Shown piece after piece: positions 27,185 to 35,442 of a stretch of DNA of 64,000 bases. The stretch's first letter is position 1. Every line of letters begins with the position of its first letter. The DNA is taken from contig NZ_CP141058.1 of NCBI RefSeq assembly GCF_034661175.1, positions 3,968,001 through 4,032,000 on the forward strand, given 5' to 3'. Source of the DNA: Nocardioides renjunii (lineage in GTDB: Bacteria; Actinomycetota; Actinomycetes; Propionibacteriales; Nocardioidaceae). The notes under the pieces are model-generated. The model saw only the letters and a list, made by a program, of their open reading frames with translations. It did not search any database and was not told where the DNA came from. The translations under genes and the position numbers were made by a program.

Positions 27185-28620
27185 CGCTCCCCCGCCTCAT
27201 GGTCGCGGCGCCCGCCTCCGGCCACGGCAAGACCACCGTCGCCACCGGCCTGATGGCCGCGCTCGCCCGCGCCGGCCACACCGTCAGCGGCCACAAGGTC
27301 GGCCCCGACTACATCGACCCCGGCTACCACGCGCTCGCCACCGGCCGCCCCGGCCGCAACCTCGACCCGCACCTCGTCGGCGAGGAGCGCCTCGTACCCC
27401 TCCTCGTCCACGGCGCGACCGGCGCGGACCTCGCGGTGGTCGAGGGCGTGATGGGGCTGTACGACGGCCAGATCGGCGGTGACGGCTTCGCGTCGACGGC
27501 CCACGTGGCCGCCGTCACGCGCACCCCCGTCGTCCTGGTCGTCGACATCTCGTCGGCCTCGCGCACCGTCGCGGCGACGGTCCACGGCCTCCGCACCTGG
27601 GCGCGGCCGCCGGTCGACGTGGTCGGCGTGATCCTCAACAAGGCCGGCTCTGCCCGTCACGCCGACGAGGTCGTCCGGTCGATCGGCGACCAGGTGCCGG
27701 TGCTCGGCATCCTCCAGCGCGACGACGGGATCGAGGCGCCGTCGCGGCACCTCGGGCTCGTGCCGGCCGCCGAGCGCGGGGACGCCGCGGCGGCGCTCGA
27801 CCGGCTGGCGGGGCAGATCGCCGAGCGGGTGGACCTCGAGGCGGTCGTACGCCTGGCGTCGGCGGCGCCGGACCTGCACGAGCGGGCCTGGGACCCCGCC
27901 GCCGGGGTAGTCCAGTGGCAAACGGCTGCGGATGGGCCGTCCGGACGACCGCGGGTCACTGGACTACCCGGGCGGGGGGCGCGGATCGCCGTCGCAGCCG
28001 GCCGGGCGTTCACCTTCCGCTACGCCGAGACCGTCGAGCTCCTCGAGGCCGCCGGGGCGGAGGTCGTCGACCTCGACCCGCTGACCGACAGGCGGCTGCC
28101 GGAGGGCACGACCGGGCTCTACCTCGGCGGCGGCTTCCCCGAGATGCACGCGCTCGACCTGGCCGCCAACGAGCAGCTCCTCGATGACATCCGCGGCGCC
28201 GTCCAGCGCGGCCTGCCGACCGTGGCCGAGTGTGCCGGGTTGCTCTACCTCTGCCGCACGGTCGCCGGCCCGTCCGGCCAGCCGGCGCACATGGTCGGTG
28301 CGATCGGTGCCGACGCCGCGATGGCGCCGCGCCTGACGCTGTCCTACCGCACCGCGCGGGCCGTCGGCCACGACCTGCTGTCGCGGCCGGGCGAGCAGGT
28401 CACCGGCCACGAGTTCCACCGCACCGGGCTCCTCGGCGACCCCGGCGGCCGGCCCGCGTGGTGGCTCGACGGCCCGGACGGGCCGCTCCCGGCCGGTGTC
28501 GCGACGCGGACGCTGCACGCGTCGTACCTCCACGTGCACTGGGCCGGCCACCCGCACCTGGCCGCGCGGTTCGCGGAGGCGGCCGCGACCGCCGTGCCGG
28601 TGACCGCCGCGCTGCGGTGA
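27181..28620 (+). CDS. cobB: Cobyrinate / hydrogenobyrinate a,c-diamide synthase CobB
   Basis: Glutamine-dependent ATP ligase that amidates the a and c acetate side chains. 479 residues. The N-terminal dethiobiotin-synthase-like domain has APASGHGKTT and VGPDYIDPGYH, and VVEGVMGLYDG. The C-terminal class I-type glutaminase domain has YLGGGFPEMHA and VAECAGLLYLC with the nucleophilic Cys at about residue 350, and ASYLHVHW. A GTG start overlaps cobO's TGA. The linker (about residues 242-263) is encoded by a 13-bp inverted repeat described separately. Confidence 0.95.
   Translation: MTLPRLMVAAPASGHGKTTVATGLMAALARAGHTVSGHKVGPDYIDPGYHALATGRPGRNLDPHLVGEERLVPLLVHGATGADLAVVEGVMGLYDGQIGGDGFASTAHVAAVTRTPVVLVVDISSASRTVAATVHGLRTWARPPVDVVGVILNKAGSARHADEVVRSIGDQVPVLGILQRDDGIEAPSRHLGLVPAAERGDAAAALDRLAGQIAERVDLEAVVRLASAAPDLHERAWDPAAGVVQWQTAADGPSGRPRVTGLPGRGARIAVAAGRAFTFRYAETVELLEAAGAEVVDLDPLTDRRLPEGTTGLYLGGGFPEMHALDLAANEQLLDDIRGAVQRGLPTVAECAGLLYLCRTVAGPSGQPAHMVGAIGADAAMAPRLTLSYRTARAVGHDLLSRPGEQVTGHEFHRTGLLGDPGGRPAWWLDGPDGPLPAGVATRTLHASYLHVHWAGHPHLAARFAEAAATAVPVTAALR
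27905..27969 (+). repeat. Inverted repeat inside cobB
   Basis: Perfect 13-bp arms GGGTAGTCCAGTG (27905-27917) and CACTGGACTACCC (27957-27969) around a 39-nt loop. It lies exactly at the junction of the two CobB domains and is translated without breaking the frame. Confidence 0.85.
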
Positions 28621-29630
28621 GCACGGTGACCGACCTGCGCCACCACGGCGACCGCGAGGCCACCGCCGGTCTCGTCGACTTCGCCGTCAACGTCCACCCC
28701 GCGCCGATGCCTCGGTGGCTGCACACCGCGATCGCCGCGTCGATGACCGACCTCGCCCGCTACCCGGACGCCACGCCGGCCGAGGCGGCGCTCGCCGATT
28801 GCCACCGCCGCGACCCCGCCGACGTGCTCGCGACCTCAGGCGCCGCGGAGGCCTTCACCCTCGTGGCCCGGCTCCGGCGCTGGCGCAGGCCGGTCGTCGT
28901 GCACCCCCAGTTCACCGAGCCCGACGTGGCCCTGCAGGCCGCCGGGACCACTCCCGTGCACGTGTCGCTCAACATCGACTGCCTCTTCACCCTCGATCCC
29001 ACCCACGTCCCCGACGACGCCGACCTCGTGGTCGTCGGCAACCCGACCAACCCGACCGGCGTACGCCACCCGGCCGCAGCGCTGCGCAGCCTGACCCGGC
29101 CCGGCCGGCTCGTCGTCGTCGACGAGGCCTTCAACGACGACGGCGCCGAGAGCCTCGCCGACGAGCCCGTCCCCGGACTGCTCGTCGTCCGCAGCCTCAC
29201 CAAGCTGTGGGCCATCGCCGGGCTCCGGGCCGGCTACGTGCTCGGCGAGCCCGACACCGTCGCCGCCCTCCGGGAGCTGCAGCCGCCCTGGTCGGTCTCC
29301 ACCCCGGCCGCCGCGGCGATGGTCGCCTGCACGAGCGACGCCGCGCGGATCGAGGCGCAGGTGCGCGACGCCCGGGTCGCCGCGTGGCGCGACCACCTCC
29401 AGCACGGCCTCACGGAGGCGGGCATCCCGCACGTCCCGAGCACCGCGCCGTTCGTCCTCGCCCGCCCCGGCGCCGGCGTGCGCGCGGCCCTGCGTGCCCG
29501 GGGTTTCGCCGTACGCCGCTGCGACACGTTCCCGGGCCTCGACGACTCCTGGGTCCGGATCGCCGTGCGCCCGCCCGAGGTGTCCGCCCCCCTCCTGGAC
29601 GCGATGGAGGCGCTGGCGGATGTCACCTGA
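28617..29630 (+). CDS. cobC: PLP-dependent aminotransferase-family enzyme of cobalamin synthesis (CobC/threonine-phosphate decarboxylase-like)
   Basis: Fold-type I PLP enzyme of 337 residues, related to histidinol-phosphate aminotransferase and to CobC/CobD L-threonine-O-3-phosphate decarboxylase, which makes the aminopropanol linker of B12. Family signs: FAVNVHPAPMP, ARYPDATPAEAALA, VVGNPTNPTG, VVVDEAFND and the PLP-lysine segment RSLTKLWAIAGLRAGY. A GTG start overlaps cobB's stop (GTGA), and it is followed by cobD with an 11-nt overlap. The exact reaction is taken from context; Rv2231c-type homologues are annotated the same way. Confidence 0.85.
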   Translation: MSTVTDLRHHGDREATAGLVDFAVNVHPAPMPRWLHTAIAASMTDLARYPDATPAEAALADCHRRDPADVLATSGAAEAFTLVARLRRWRRPVVVHPQFTEPDVALQAAGTTPVHVSLNIDCLFTLDPTHVPDDADLVVVGNPTNPTGVRHPAAALRSLTRPGRLVVVDEAFNDDGAESLADEPVPGLLVVRSLTKLWAIAGLRAGYVLGEPDTVAALRELQPPWSVSTPAAAAMVACTSDAARIEAQVRDARVAAWRDHLQHGLTEAGIPHVPSTAPFVLARPGAGVRAALRARGFAVRRCDTFPGLDDSWVRIAVRPPEVSAPLLDAMEALADVT

Positions 29631-30567
29631 CCGGCGGCACAGCCGCGCGCTCGGCCTGGTGCTGGGCCACCTCGCGGACCGGGCGTTCGGCGACCCGCGC
29701 CGGGGGCACCCCGTCGCGGTCTTCGGCACCGCGGCAGCCGCGCTCGAGCAGCGCACGTACGCCGACTCGCGCGCCCGAGGCGCGGTCCACCTCGCTGTGC
29801 TCGTCGGCGCGGTGACAGCGGCCGGCGCGATCGCGGAGCGGCGAGCGGGCAACCGTTTCGTCGTGCACACCCTCCTCACCGCCGCCGCCACCTGGACCGT
29901 CCTCGGCGGCACCTCGCTCGGCCGGGAAGCCCGCGCCGTCCACGACCTTCTCGCGAGCGCCGACCTGCCCGGCGCCCGCCAGCGGCTGACGCACCTCGTC
30001 GGCCGCGACCCGACCCACCTCGACGCAGCCGAGGTCAGCCGCGCCACCGTCGAGTCGGTCGCGGAGAACACCTCGGACGCGGTCGTCGCCCCCCTCGTCT
30101 GGGGTGCGCTGCTCGGCGTCCCGGGCCTGCTCGGCTACCGGGCCGCCAACACGCTGGACGCGATGGTCGGCCACCGCGGCGAGCGATACGGCCGGTTCGG
30201 GTGGGCGTCGGCGCGGTTCGACGACCTGCTCAACCTCCCCGGCGCGCGGGTCAGCGGCCTCCTCGCCGCGGCCCTCGCCCCGGTCGTCGGCGGCTCGGCA
30301 ACGGCCGCCATCGGCGCCTGGGCCCGCGACGCGCGCCACCACCCCAGCCCCAACGCCGGCGTGGTCGAGGCGGCGTTCGCCGGCGCGCTCGGCGTGCGGC
30401 TGGGCGGGCGCAACCACTACCCGCACGGCGTCGAGGACCGGGTCCTGCTCGGCGACGGCCCGCCTCCCACCACGGACGACATCGACCGCTCCGTCCGCCT
30501 GGCTGACCAGGTCGGGACCGGAGCGGTCGTCGTCGCGGTGCTGCTGGCCCTCAGGAAGGGCCGCTGA
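29620..30567 (+). CDS. cobD: Adenosylcobinamide-phosphate synthase CobD/CbiB
   Basis: Integral membrane enzyme that attaches the aminopropanol arm to adenosylcobyric acid. 315 residues. Characteristic blocks are LGLVLGHLADRAFGDPRRGHPVAVFG (first ~30 residues), TVESVAENTSDAVVAPLVWG, NTLDAMVGHRGERYGRFGWASARFDDLLNLPGARVS and PSPNAGVVEAAFAGAL. Hydrophobic segments occur at about 52-72, 80-95, 157-178, 215-240 and the C-terminus. The ATG at 29620 overlaps the end of the aminotransferase gene. The 3' end overlaps the convergent membrane-protein gene by 17 nt. Confidence 0.93.
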   Translation: MSPDRRHSRALGLVLGHLADRAFGDPRRGHPVAVFGTAAAALEQRTYADSRARGAVHLAVLVGAVTAAGAIAERRAGNRFVVHTLLTAAATWTVLGGTSLGREARAVHDLLASADLPGARQRLTHLVGRDPTHLDAAEVSRATVESVAENTSDAVVAPLVWGALLGVPGLLGYRAANTLDAMVGHRGERYGRFGWASARFDDLLNLPGARVSGLLAAALAPVVGGSATAAIGAWARDARHHPSPNAGVVEAAFAGALGVRLGGRNHYPHGVEDRVLLGDGPPPTTDDIDRSVRLADQVGTGAVVVAVLLALRKGR

Positions 30568-31000
30568 CCCTCCGCAGGAGCCGGGTGAGCGCCGGGACCA
30601 TCACGGCCGCCGCCACCAGGTGCAGCACGACCAGCCCGACAACGGTGTCCGTGCCCGATCCCCACAGGACCGGCGGCACCAGCGACAGCGCCGTCAGCAC
30701 GACCGCGGTCCGGAGGAAGTGGTCCGCCGGACGCCCGCTCCACCGCAGCAGCGCGGCGGCGATGACGACGCCGACCAGCGACCAGACGCCCGCCTGCAAG
30801 CCGATGCCCGAGACCGGGATCACCTCCCCGCCCTCGACCCGGAAGTCGACGCCGAGCGCCTCCATCGCGGCCGCTGCGAGCGTCGTGACCACCACCGTCC
30901 CGACCGTCGCGACGAGGCCGCCCACGACCAGCCTGCCCACCCGCGAGCCGAAGCCGGCGCGCGTGGCGAGCGCGGTGTCGTCGATCGAGGTGTCACTCAT
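30551..31000 (-). CDS. Four-helix membrane protein (DUF6069-like) coupled to the ECF sigma factor
   Basis: Protein of 149 residues with four hydrophobic helices (about 22-42, 65-85, 92-108, 118-138) and a positively charged C-terminus. The ATG at 31000 lies inside the end of the sigma-factor gene (8-nt overlap), so the two are translated together. Small membrane proteins in this position can act as anti-sigma or target proteins, though ECF factors with a fused C-terminal domain often have no anti-sigma factor. The family assignment is from memory and tentative. Confidence 0.75.
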   Translation of the reverse strand: MSDTSIDDTALATRAGFGSRVGRLVVGGLVATVGTVVVTTLAAAAMEALGVDFRVEGGEVIPVSGIGLQAGVWSLVGVVIAAALLRWSGRPADHFLRTAVVLTALSLVPPVLWGSGTDTVVGLVVLHLVAAAVMVPALTRLLRRVSGPS

Positions 31001-31982
31001 CGCCGTCCACCTCCAGCCGCTCCGGGAGGCCGAGCAGCGCGAACTGCTCCTGGCCGAAGATGGTGACCTCGGTGACCGCGCCGCCGCTGATCCGCAGGAC
31101 GTCGATCGTGATCGGCAGGAAGGCACCGGCCGTCTCGCGCCACAGGTAGTAGCCCACCGCGGGCTGCCGGTTGACCGACGTGACGACGGACCGCAGGCCG
31201 GTCATCTCCGGGTAGCCGTTGGCCGTCCAGTCCGCGACCACCGCGTCCCGCCCGACGATGAGCCCCTCGTAGGGCGGCATGGAGTAGCGGACGTCGTCGC
31301 GCAGCATCGTCGCGAGCGCGCCGAGGTCCGGGCCCACGCTGGCCTCGGTGAACCGGCGGACGAGCTCGCGGTTGTCGGCGTCGTCCTCGGCGCCGGTCCA
31401 CTCCTGCCGCTCGGCCGGCAGGTGCTCGCGCATCCCGGCCCGGGCCCGCTGCAACGCGCTGTTGACCGAGTTGACCGAGTCGCCCAGCAGCTCGGCGACC
31501 TCCTTGGCGGGCCAGCCCAGCACGTCGCGCAGGATCAGCACGGCGCGCGGTCGCGGGGCGAGGTGCTGCACCGCGACGACGTACGCCAGCTCGATCGTCT
31601 CGCGCGCCACGGCGACCACCTCCGGCTCGTCCGCGTCGGCCGCGGGCAGCTCGTCGAGCAGCCGGTCGGGGTAGGGCTGCAGCCACATCACCTCGCCACC
31701 GGTCGCCGGCTCGGGCCGGCGCTTGTCGAGCAGGTCGAGGCAGGCGTTGGTGGCGATCTTGTAGAGCCAGGCCCGCAGCGTCGACCTCCCCTCGAAGGTC
31801 TCGCGCCGACGCCAGGCGCGCAGGAACGTCTCCTGCACGGCGTCCTCAGCGTCCTGGAACGACCCCAGCATCCGGTAGCAGTGCACGTGCAGCTCGCGCC
31901 GGTGCCGCTCCGCCTGCGCCGAGAACGCCTGCTCGTCGAGCTCGCCCACGGTCCGCTCCTCCAGTTGCGTGTCCACACTCAT
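30993..31982 (-). CDS. ECF RNA polymerase sigma factor with SnoaL-like C-terminal domain
   Basis: Protein of 329 residues. The sigma-2 region (about 22-95) contains HCYRMLGSFQDAEDAVQETFLRAWRR; sigma-4 (about 140-195) contains LAPRPRAVLILRDVLGWPAKEVAELLGDSVNSVNSALQRAR. The last ~120 residues form a SnoaL/NTF2-like domain (YSMPPYEGLIVGRDAVVADW), the architecture of SigG/SigJ-type ECF groups in which this domain tunes activity. Regulon and signal are unknown. It sits between two blocks of cobalamin genes, but nothing ties it to B12. ATG start 60 nt from cobK's end. Confidence 0.92.
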   Translation of the reverse strand: MSVDTQLEERTVGELDEQAFSAQAERHRRELHVHCYRMLGSFQDAEDAVQETFLRAWRRRETFEGRSTLRAWLYKIATNACLDLLDKRRPEPATGGEVMWLQPYPDRLLDELPAADADEPEVVAVARETIELAYVVAVQHLAPRPRAVLILRDVLGWPAKEVAELLGDSVNSVNSALQRARAGMREHLPAERQEWTGAEDDADNRELVRRFTEASVGPDLGALATMLRDDVRYSMPPYEGLIVGRDAVVADWTANGYPEMTGLRSVVTSVNRQPAVGYYLWRETAGAFLPITIDVLRISGGAVTEVTIFGQEQFALLGLPERLEVDGDE

Positions 31983-32042
31983 CGCTTCGTCCTTCCCTCG
32001 ACATCCTGTCGTGGTTGTGACGGCGACGGGCGCCAGAACTCA

Positions 32043-32792
32043 TCACTCGCCCCGGAGCCACCTCAGCGCGCCGGCCGCGTCGGGGACGCTCTCGACGGGA
32101 TCGCTGCCGTCGGGACGGGCACCGCGACGGCGTACGACGACCACCGGCACGCCGAGCTGGCCGGCGGCCTGCATCTTGGGCCAGGTGTAGGTGCCGCCCG
32201 AGTCCTTGGTCACCAGCACGTCGACGGCGTGCTCCCCGAGCAGCTCCAGCTCGCCGGCCAGCGTGTAGGGGCCGCGGTCGAGCAGCACGGTCCACGGGTC
32301 GGGCACCTCGATCGTCGGCGGGTCCACCACGCGGGCGACGGCGCGGTGCCCGGCCAGCGGGCCGACGAAGCGGTCGAGCGGCTGGCGTCCCACGGTGAGG
32401 AGGGGGCGCCCACCCAGCCGGGCGGCGAGCCCGGCGGCCTCGTCGTGGTCGTCGACCCAGTGCCAGGCGTCCGAGCCGGGCTCGCCCGCCCAGCCGGGCC
32501 GGGCCAGCCGCAGCAGCGGCAGGCCCTCGGCCGCGCAGGCCGCGACGGCGTTGGCGGTCATGCCGCCCGCGAAGGGGTGGGTGGCGTCGACGACCGCCTC
32601 GACGGCCTCCTCACGCAGCCACGATCGCAGCCCGTCGACGCCGCCGAAGCCGCCGATCCGGACCTCCCCGGCGGGCAACCGCGGGCGCTCGACCCGGCCG
32701 GCGAGCGACGACACGGCGTCGATCTCGGTGTCCACGAGCAGCGCCGCGAGCTCGCGCGCCTCGCTGGTGCCGCCGAGCAGCAGGACCTTCAT
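32043..32792 (-). CDS. cobK: Precorrin-6A reductase CobK
   Basis: NADPH-dependent reductase that converts precorrin-6A to precorrin-6B (dihydro form), the substrate of CobL. 249 residues. Typical parts: MKVLLLGGTSEARELAALL at the N-terminus, VVDATHPFAGGMTANA, RLARPGW, LLTVGRQPLDRF, and VLVTKDSGGTYTWPKMQAA near the C-terminus. The ATG overlaps cobQ's TGA (ATGA). It is encoded away from, and opposite to, the riboswitch-led operon. Confidence 0.94.
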   Translation of the reverse strand: MKVLLLGGTSEARELAALLVDTEIDAVSSLAGRVERPRLPAGEVRIGGFGGVDGLRSWLREEAVEAVVDATHPFAGGMTANAVAACAAEGLPLLRLARPGWAGEPGSDAWHWVDDHDEAAGLAARLGGRPLLTVGRQPLDRFVGPLAGHRAVARVVDPPTIEVPDPWTVLLDRGPYTLAGELELLGEHAVDVLVTKDSGGTYTWPKMQAAGQLGVPVVVVRRRGARPDGSDPVESVPDAAGALRWLRGE

Positions 32793-34273
32793 CGCGACGC
32801 TCCTGGTGCGAGGGCGGGCAGCCCGGCGGGCGCGCCCGAGGTGGCGAGGTCGAGCAGCGCGTCGACGTCGAGGTGCTCCTCGGCGAGGTCGCCGAGGAGG
32901 TCGAGACGGCGCTCGCGCTGCTCGGCGAAGCTCACGGTCGCCGGCTCGTACGCCGCCCCTGCCGCCGCGGCCGCCTCCCGGAGGACGGCCCGCCGGAGCT
33001 CGTCGCCCTCGAGGCTGCCGTGCCACATGGTGCCGAGCACGGCCCCCGAGCGGGCGCCGCCGAGGAACTCCTCCCCGCCGTGGCGGGTGGTGCGGCCGTG
33101 GTGGATCTCGTAGCCGTGGGCGGGAGCCGCGAGCGCGGTCCCGGTCGGGAGCCGCAGCACCTTCGCGGCGCCGAAGGTGGTGGTCACGTCGAGGAGCCCG
33201 AGCCCCGGCACGTCGGCGCCGGCCTCGCCCTCGATCCCGTCGGGGTCGCAGATCCGGGTGCCGAGCATCTGGAAGCCGCCGCAGATCCCGAGCACGGGCC
33301 GGCCGGCCGCGGCGTGCGCGAGCACGGCCCGGTCGAGCCCGCGGGCCCGCAGCCACGCCAGGTCCTCGAGCGTCGCCCGGGTGCCGGGCAGCACGACGAG
33401 GTCGGCGCCGGCGAGCGCGCGCGCCTCGGACGCGAAGGTGACGTCGACGCCCGGCTCGATGCCCAGCGCGTCGACGTCGGTGAAGTTGGAGATCCGCGGC
33501 AGCCGGACTACCGCGACCCGCAGCCGGGCCTCCGCCTCCTCGGCGCGGCGACCCTCGAGGTCGAGCGCGTCCTCGGAGTCGAGCCACAGCCCCGGGTGCC
33601 AGGGCAGCACGCCGTAGACCTCCCGCCCGGTCAGCGACCGGAGCTCGTCGAGCCCGGGCCGGAGCAGGTCGAGGTCGCCGCGGAACTTGTTGACCACGAA
33701 GCCCGCGACCAGCGCCTGGTCGGCCGCGGAGAGCAGCGCCACCGTGCCGAACATCGCGGCGAAGACACCGCCGCGGTCGATGTCGCCGACGACGACCGTC
33801 GGCACGTCCCCGTGGCGGGCCAGGCCCATGTTGACGTAGTCGCCCGCGCGCAGGTTGATCTCCGCCGGGCTGCCCGCGCCCTCGACGACGACGACGTCGT
33901 GCCGCGAGCGCAGCTCGTCGAAGGCGGCGTACGCCGCGTCGCGCAGGTGGGTTCGCCCGCCGACGAAGTCGCGGGAGTCCAGCGTCCCCGCCGGCCGGCC
34001 CATCACCACGACGTGGCTGCGCCGGTCGCCGCCCGGCTTGAGCAGCACCGGGTTCATCGCGGCCTCCGGCTCGACGCCGGCCGCGACCGCCTGGACCCAC
34101 TGGGCGCGGCCGATCTCGGCGCCATCGGCGCACACCATCGAGTTGTTGGACATGTTTTGCGCCTTGAACGGCGCGACCGAGACGCCCCGGCGGGCGAAGG
34201 CGCGGCAGAGGGCGGTGGTGACGATGGTCTTGCCGGCATCGGACGTCGTCCCGGCGACCAGCAGCGCACTCAC
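32789..34273 (-). CDS. cobQ: Cobyric acid synthase CobQ
   Basis: Glutamine amidotransferase that amidates the b, d, e and g side chains of adenosylcobyrinic acid a,c-diamide. 494 residues. The N-terminal ATPase-like domain has LLVAGTTSDAGKT and APFKAQNMSNNS; VVVGDIDRGGVFA is a family hallmark. The C-terminal glutaminase domain has PVLGICGGFQMLG with the nucleophilic Cys and AHGYEIHHG with the His. A GTG at 34273 starts directly before the ATPase strand. It forms an operon with cobK; no B12 riboswitch was recognised in the 130 nt upstream. Confidence 0.95.
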   Translation of the reverse strand: MSALLVAGTTSDAGKTIVTTALCRAFARRGVSVAPFKAQNMSNNSMVCADGAEIGRAQWVQAVAAGVEPEAAMNPVLLKPGGDRRSHVVVMGRPAGTLDSRDFVGGRTHLRDAAYAAFDELRSRHDVVVVEGAGSPAEINLRAGDYVNMGLARHGDVPTVVVGDIDRGGVFAAMFGTVALLSAADQALVAGFVVNKFRGDLDLLRPGLDELRSLTGREVYGVLPWHPGLWLDSEDALDLEGRRAEEAEARLRVAVVRLPRISNFTDVDALGIEPGVDVTFASEARALAGADLVVLPGTRATLEDLAWLRARGLDRAVLAHAAAGRPVLGICGGFQMLGTRICDPDGIEGEAGADVPGLGLLDVTTTFGAAKVLRLPTGTALAAPAHGYEIHHGRTTRHGGEEFLGGARSGAVLGTMWHGSLEGDELRRAVLREAAAAAGAAYEPATVSFAEQRERRLDLLGDLAEEHLDVDALLDLATSGAPAGLPALAPGASR

Positions 34274-34405
34274 GGTCGCCAGCCTAGAGAGCCGCACCCC
34301 CGCCGCGGGCCGGCGGGCGGCGTCGCGCGGGCGCCGTACCCACAGTCGGGGAAGATTTTGCCTGCGACTTGTTTCGTTCTCGGGACGACGGGAGAGAATC
34401 GTTGT

Positions 34406-34504
34406 ATGACCAAGCTCCTCCTCGACAACCGAGTGGTCGCGGTGCTCTTCTTCGTGCTGACCGTTCTGAACGCGTTCGCGATCCAGAACAACTGGTACCA
34501 CTGA
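34406..34504 (+). CDS. Possible 32-residue membrane peptide
   Basis: A short frame with GGGAGAGAA upstream of an ATG: a basic start (MTKLLLDNR), a hydrophobic helix of about 18 residues (VVAVLFFVLTVLNAFAI) and a QNNWYH tail. The composition fits a single-pass small membrane protein. It sits alone between cobQ (divergent) and the pentapeptide gene. Too short for certainty. Confidence 0.5.
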   Translation: MTKLLLDNRVVAVLFFVLTVLNAFAIQNNWYH

Positions 34505-34542
34505 GGCGCACCGGCTTTCCACGCGCGTGAAATGATGCCCAG

Positions 34543-35355
34543 GTGGCGACACCTGGGTTGGTCTCGGACTGCGCGCAGTGCTTCGGGCTGTGCTGCGTCC
34601 TCCTCCCCTTCTCCGCCGCCGCGGGCTTCGGTGTCGACAAGCCCGGCGGCCGCCCGTGCCTCAACCTCCTCGACGACGACCGCTGTGGCATCCACGCCAC
34701 GCTCCGTGAGGACGGCTGGCCGGGCTGCACGGTGTTCGAGTGCTTCGGCGCCGGCCAGCAGGTCTCGCAGGTCACCTACGCCGGCGTCTCGTGGCGCGAG
34801 CCGGGCCCGCCCCACCGCCGGGCCGAGATGGGCGCCGTCCTGTCGGTGATGCGACAGCTCCACGAGATGCTCGTCCACCTCACCGAGGTCGACCGGCGCT
34901 CGCCCGACCCGGCCACGGCCGCGGTGCGGACGGAGATCGAGGCGCTGACCGGCGCCGACCCCGAGACCCTGCTCACCTCCGACGTCGACGGGCTCCAGGG
35001 GCGGGTGGGCCGCCTCCTCGCCGACGCCAGCACCCGCGTACGCCGGTCGTGGCCGGCCGCGGGCGACCGCTCGCACCGGGACCTGGCCGGGCGTCGCCTG
35101 GGCGGCGACCACCGGGGCTGGACCTTCCGCGGCGCGCTGATGATCCGCGCCGACCTGCGCGGCGCACAGCTGGCCGACGCCGACCTGCTGGGCGCGGACC
35201 TGCGCGACGCCGACGTACGCGGCTGCGACCTCTCGACCACGCTCTTCCTCACCCAGCCGCAGGTCAACGGGGCGATCGGCGACGCCGCCACCGTCCTGCC
35301 GCCGGGTCTCTCCCGCCCCGGCCACTGGGGGCGCGCTCCCTCGGTGGTCGAGTAG
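34543..35355 (+). CDS. Pentapeptide-repeat protein with N-terminal Cys-rich motif
   Basis: Protein of 270 residues. The N-terminus carries CAQCFGLCC and further Cys (RPCLNLL, RCGIHA, GCTVFECF), a pattern like YkgJ-type zinc/iron-binding Cys clusters. The centre is helical. From about residue 178 the A(D/N)Lxx pentapeptide pattern appears: HRDLAGRRLGG, TFRGALMIRADLRGAQLADADLLGADLRDADVRGCDLS. The combination suggests a metal-binding sensor or scaffold; activity is unknown. A GTG start. The last codons and the TAG stop (35353-35355) fall inside a palindromic repeat (35341-35386). Confidence 0.8.
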   Translation: MATPGLVSDCAQCFGLCCVLLPFSAAAGFGVDKPGGRPCLNLLDDDRCGIHATLREDGWPGCTVFECFGAGQQVSQVTYAGVSWREPGPPHRRAEMGAVLSVMRQLHEMLVHLTEVDRRSPDPATAAVRTEIEALTGADPETLLTSDVDGLQGRVGRLLADASTRVRRSWPAAGDRSHRDLAGRRLGGDHRGWTFRGALMIRADLRGAQLADADLLGADLRDADVRGCDLSTTLFLTQPQVNGAIGDAATVLPPGLSRPGHWGRAPSVVE

Positions 35356-35386
35356 ACGAGCGCCGGCGAGCGGGCGTGTCGGGACC
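35341..35386 (+). repeat. Dispersed palindromic repeat supplying a stop codon
   Basis: A 46-nt element beginning TCGGTGGTCGAGTAG and ending GGGCGTGTCGGGACC. It aligns without gaps to the reverse complement of the copies inside the chelatase gene, with a diverged centre. The TAG of GGTCGAGTAG terminates the pentapeptide gene. Confidence 0.8.
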
Positions 35387-35442
35387 TCACCACAAGGGGT
35401 GAGTCCCGGAATACCCCCGCGAGCCGCCGTGCTGTGCCTCAC

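Noticed and set aside
32043-34133. A single 696-residue protein covering cobK and part of cobQ
   Set aside because: The first two thirds are an out-of-frame reading of cobQ; only the CobK portion from 32792 is protein-like.
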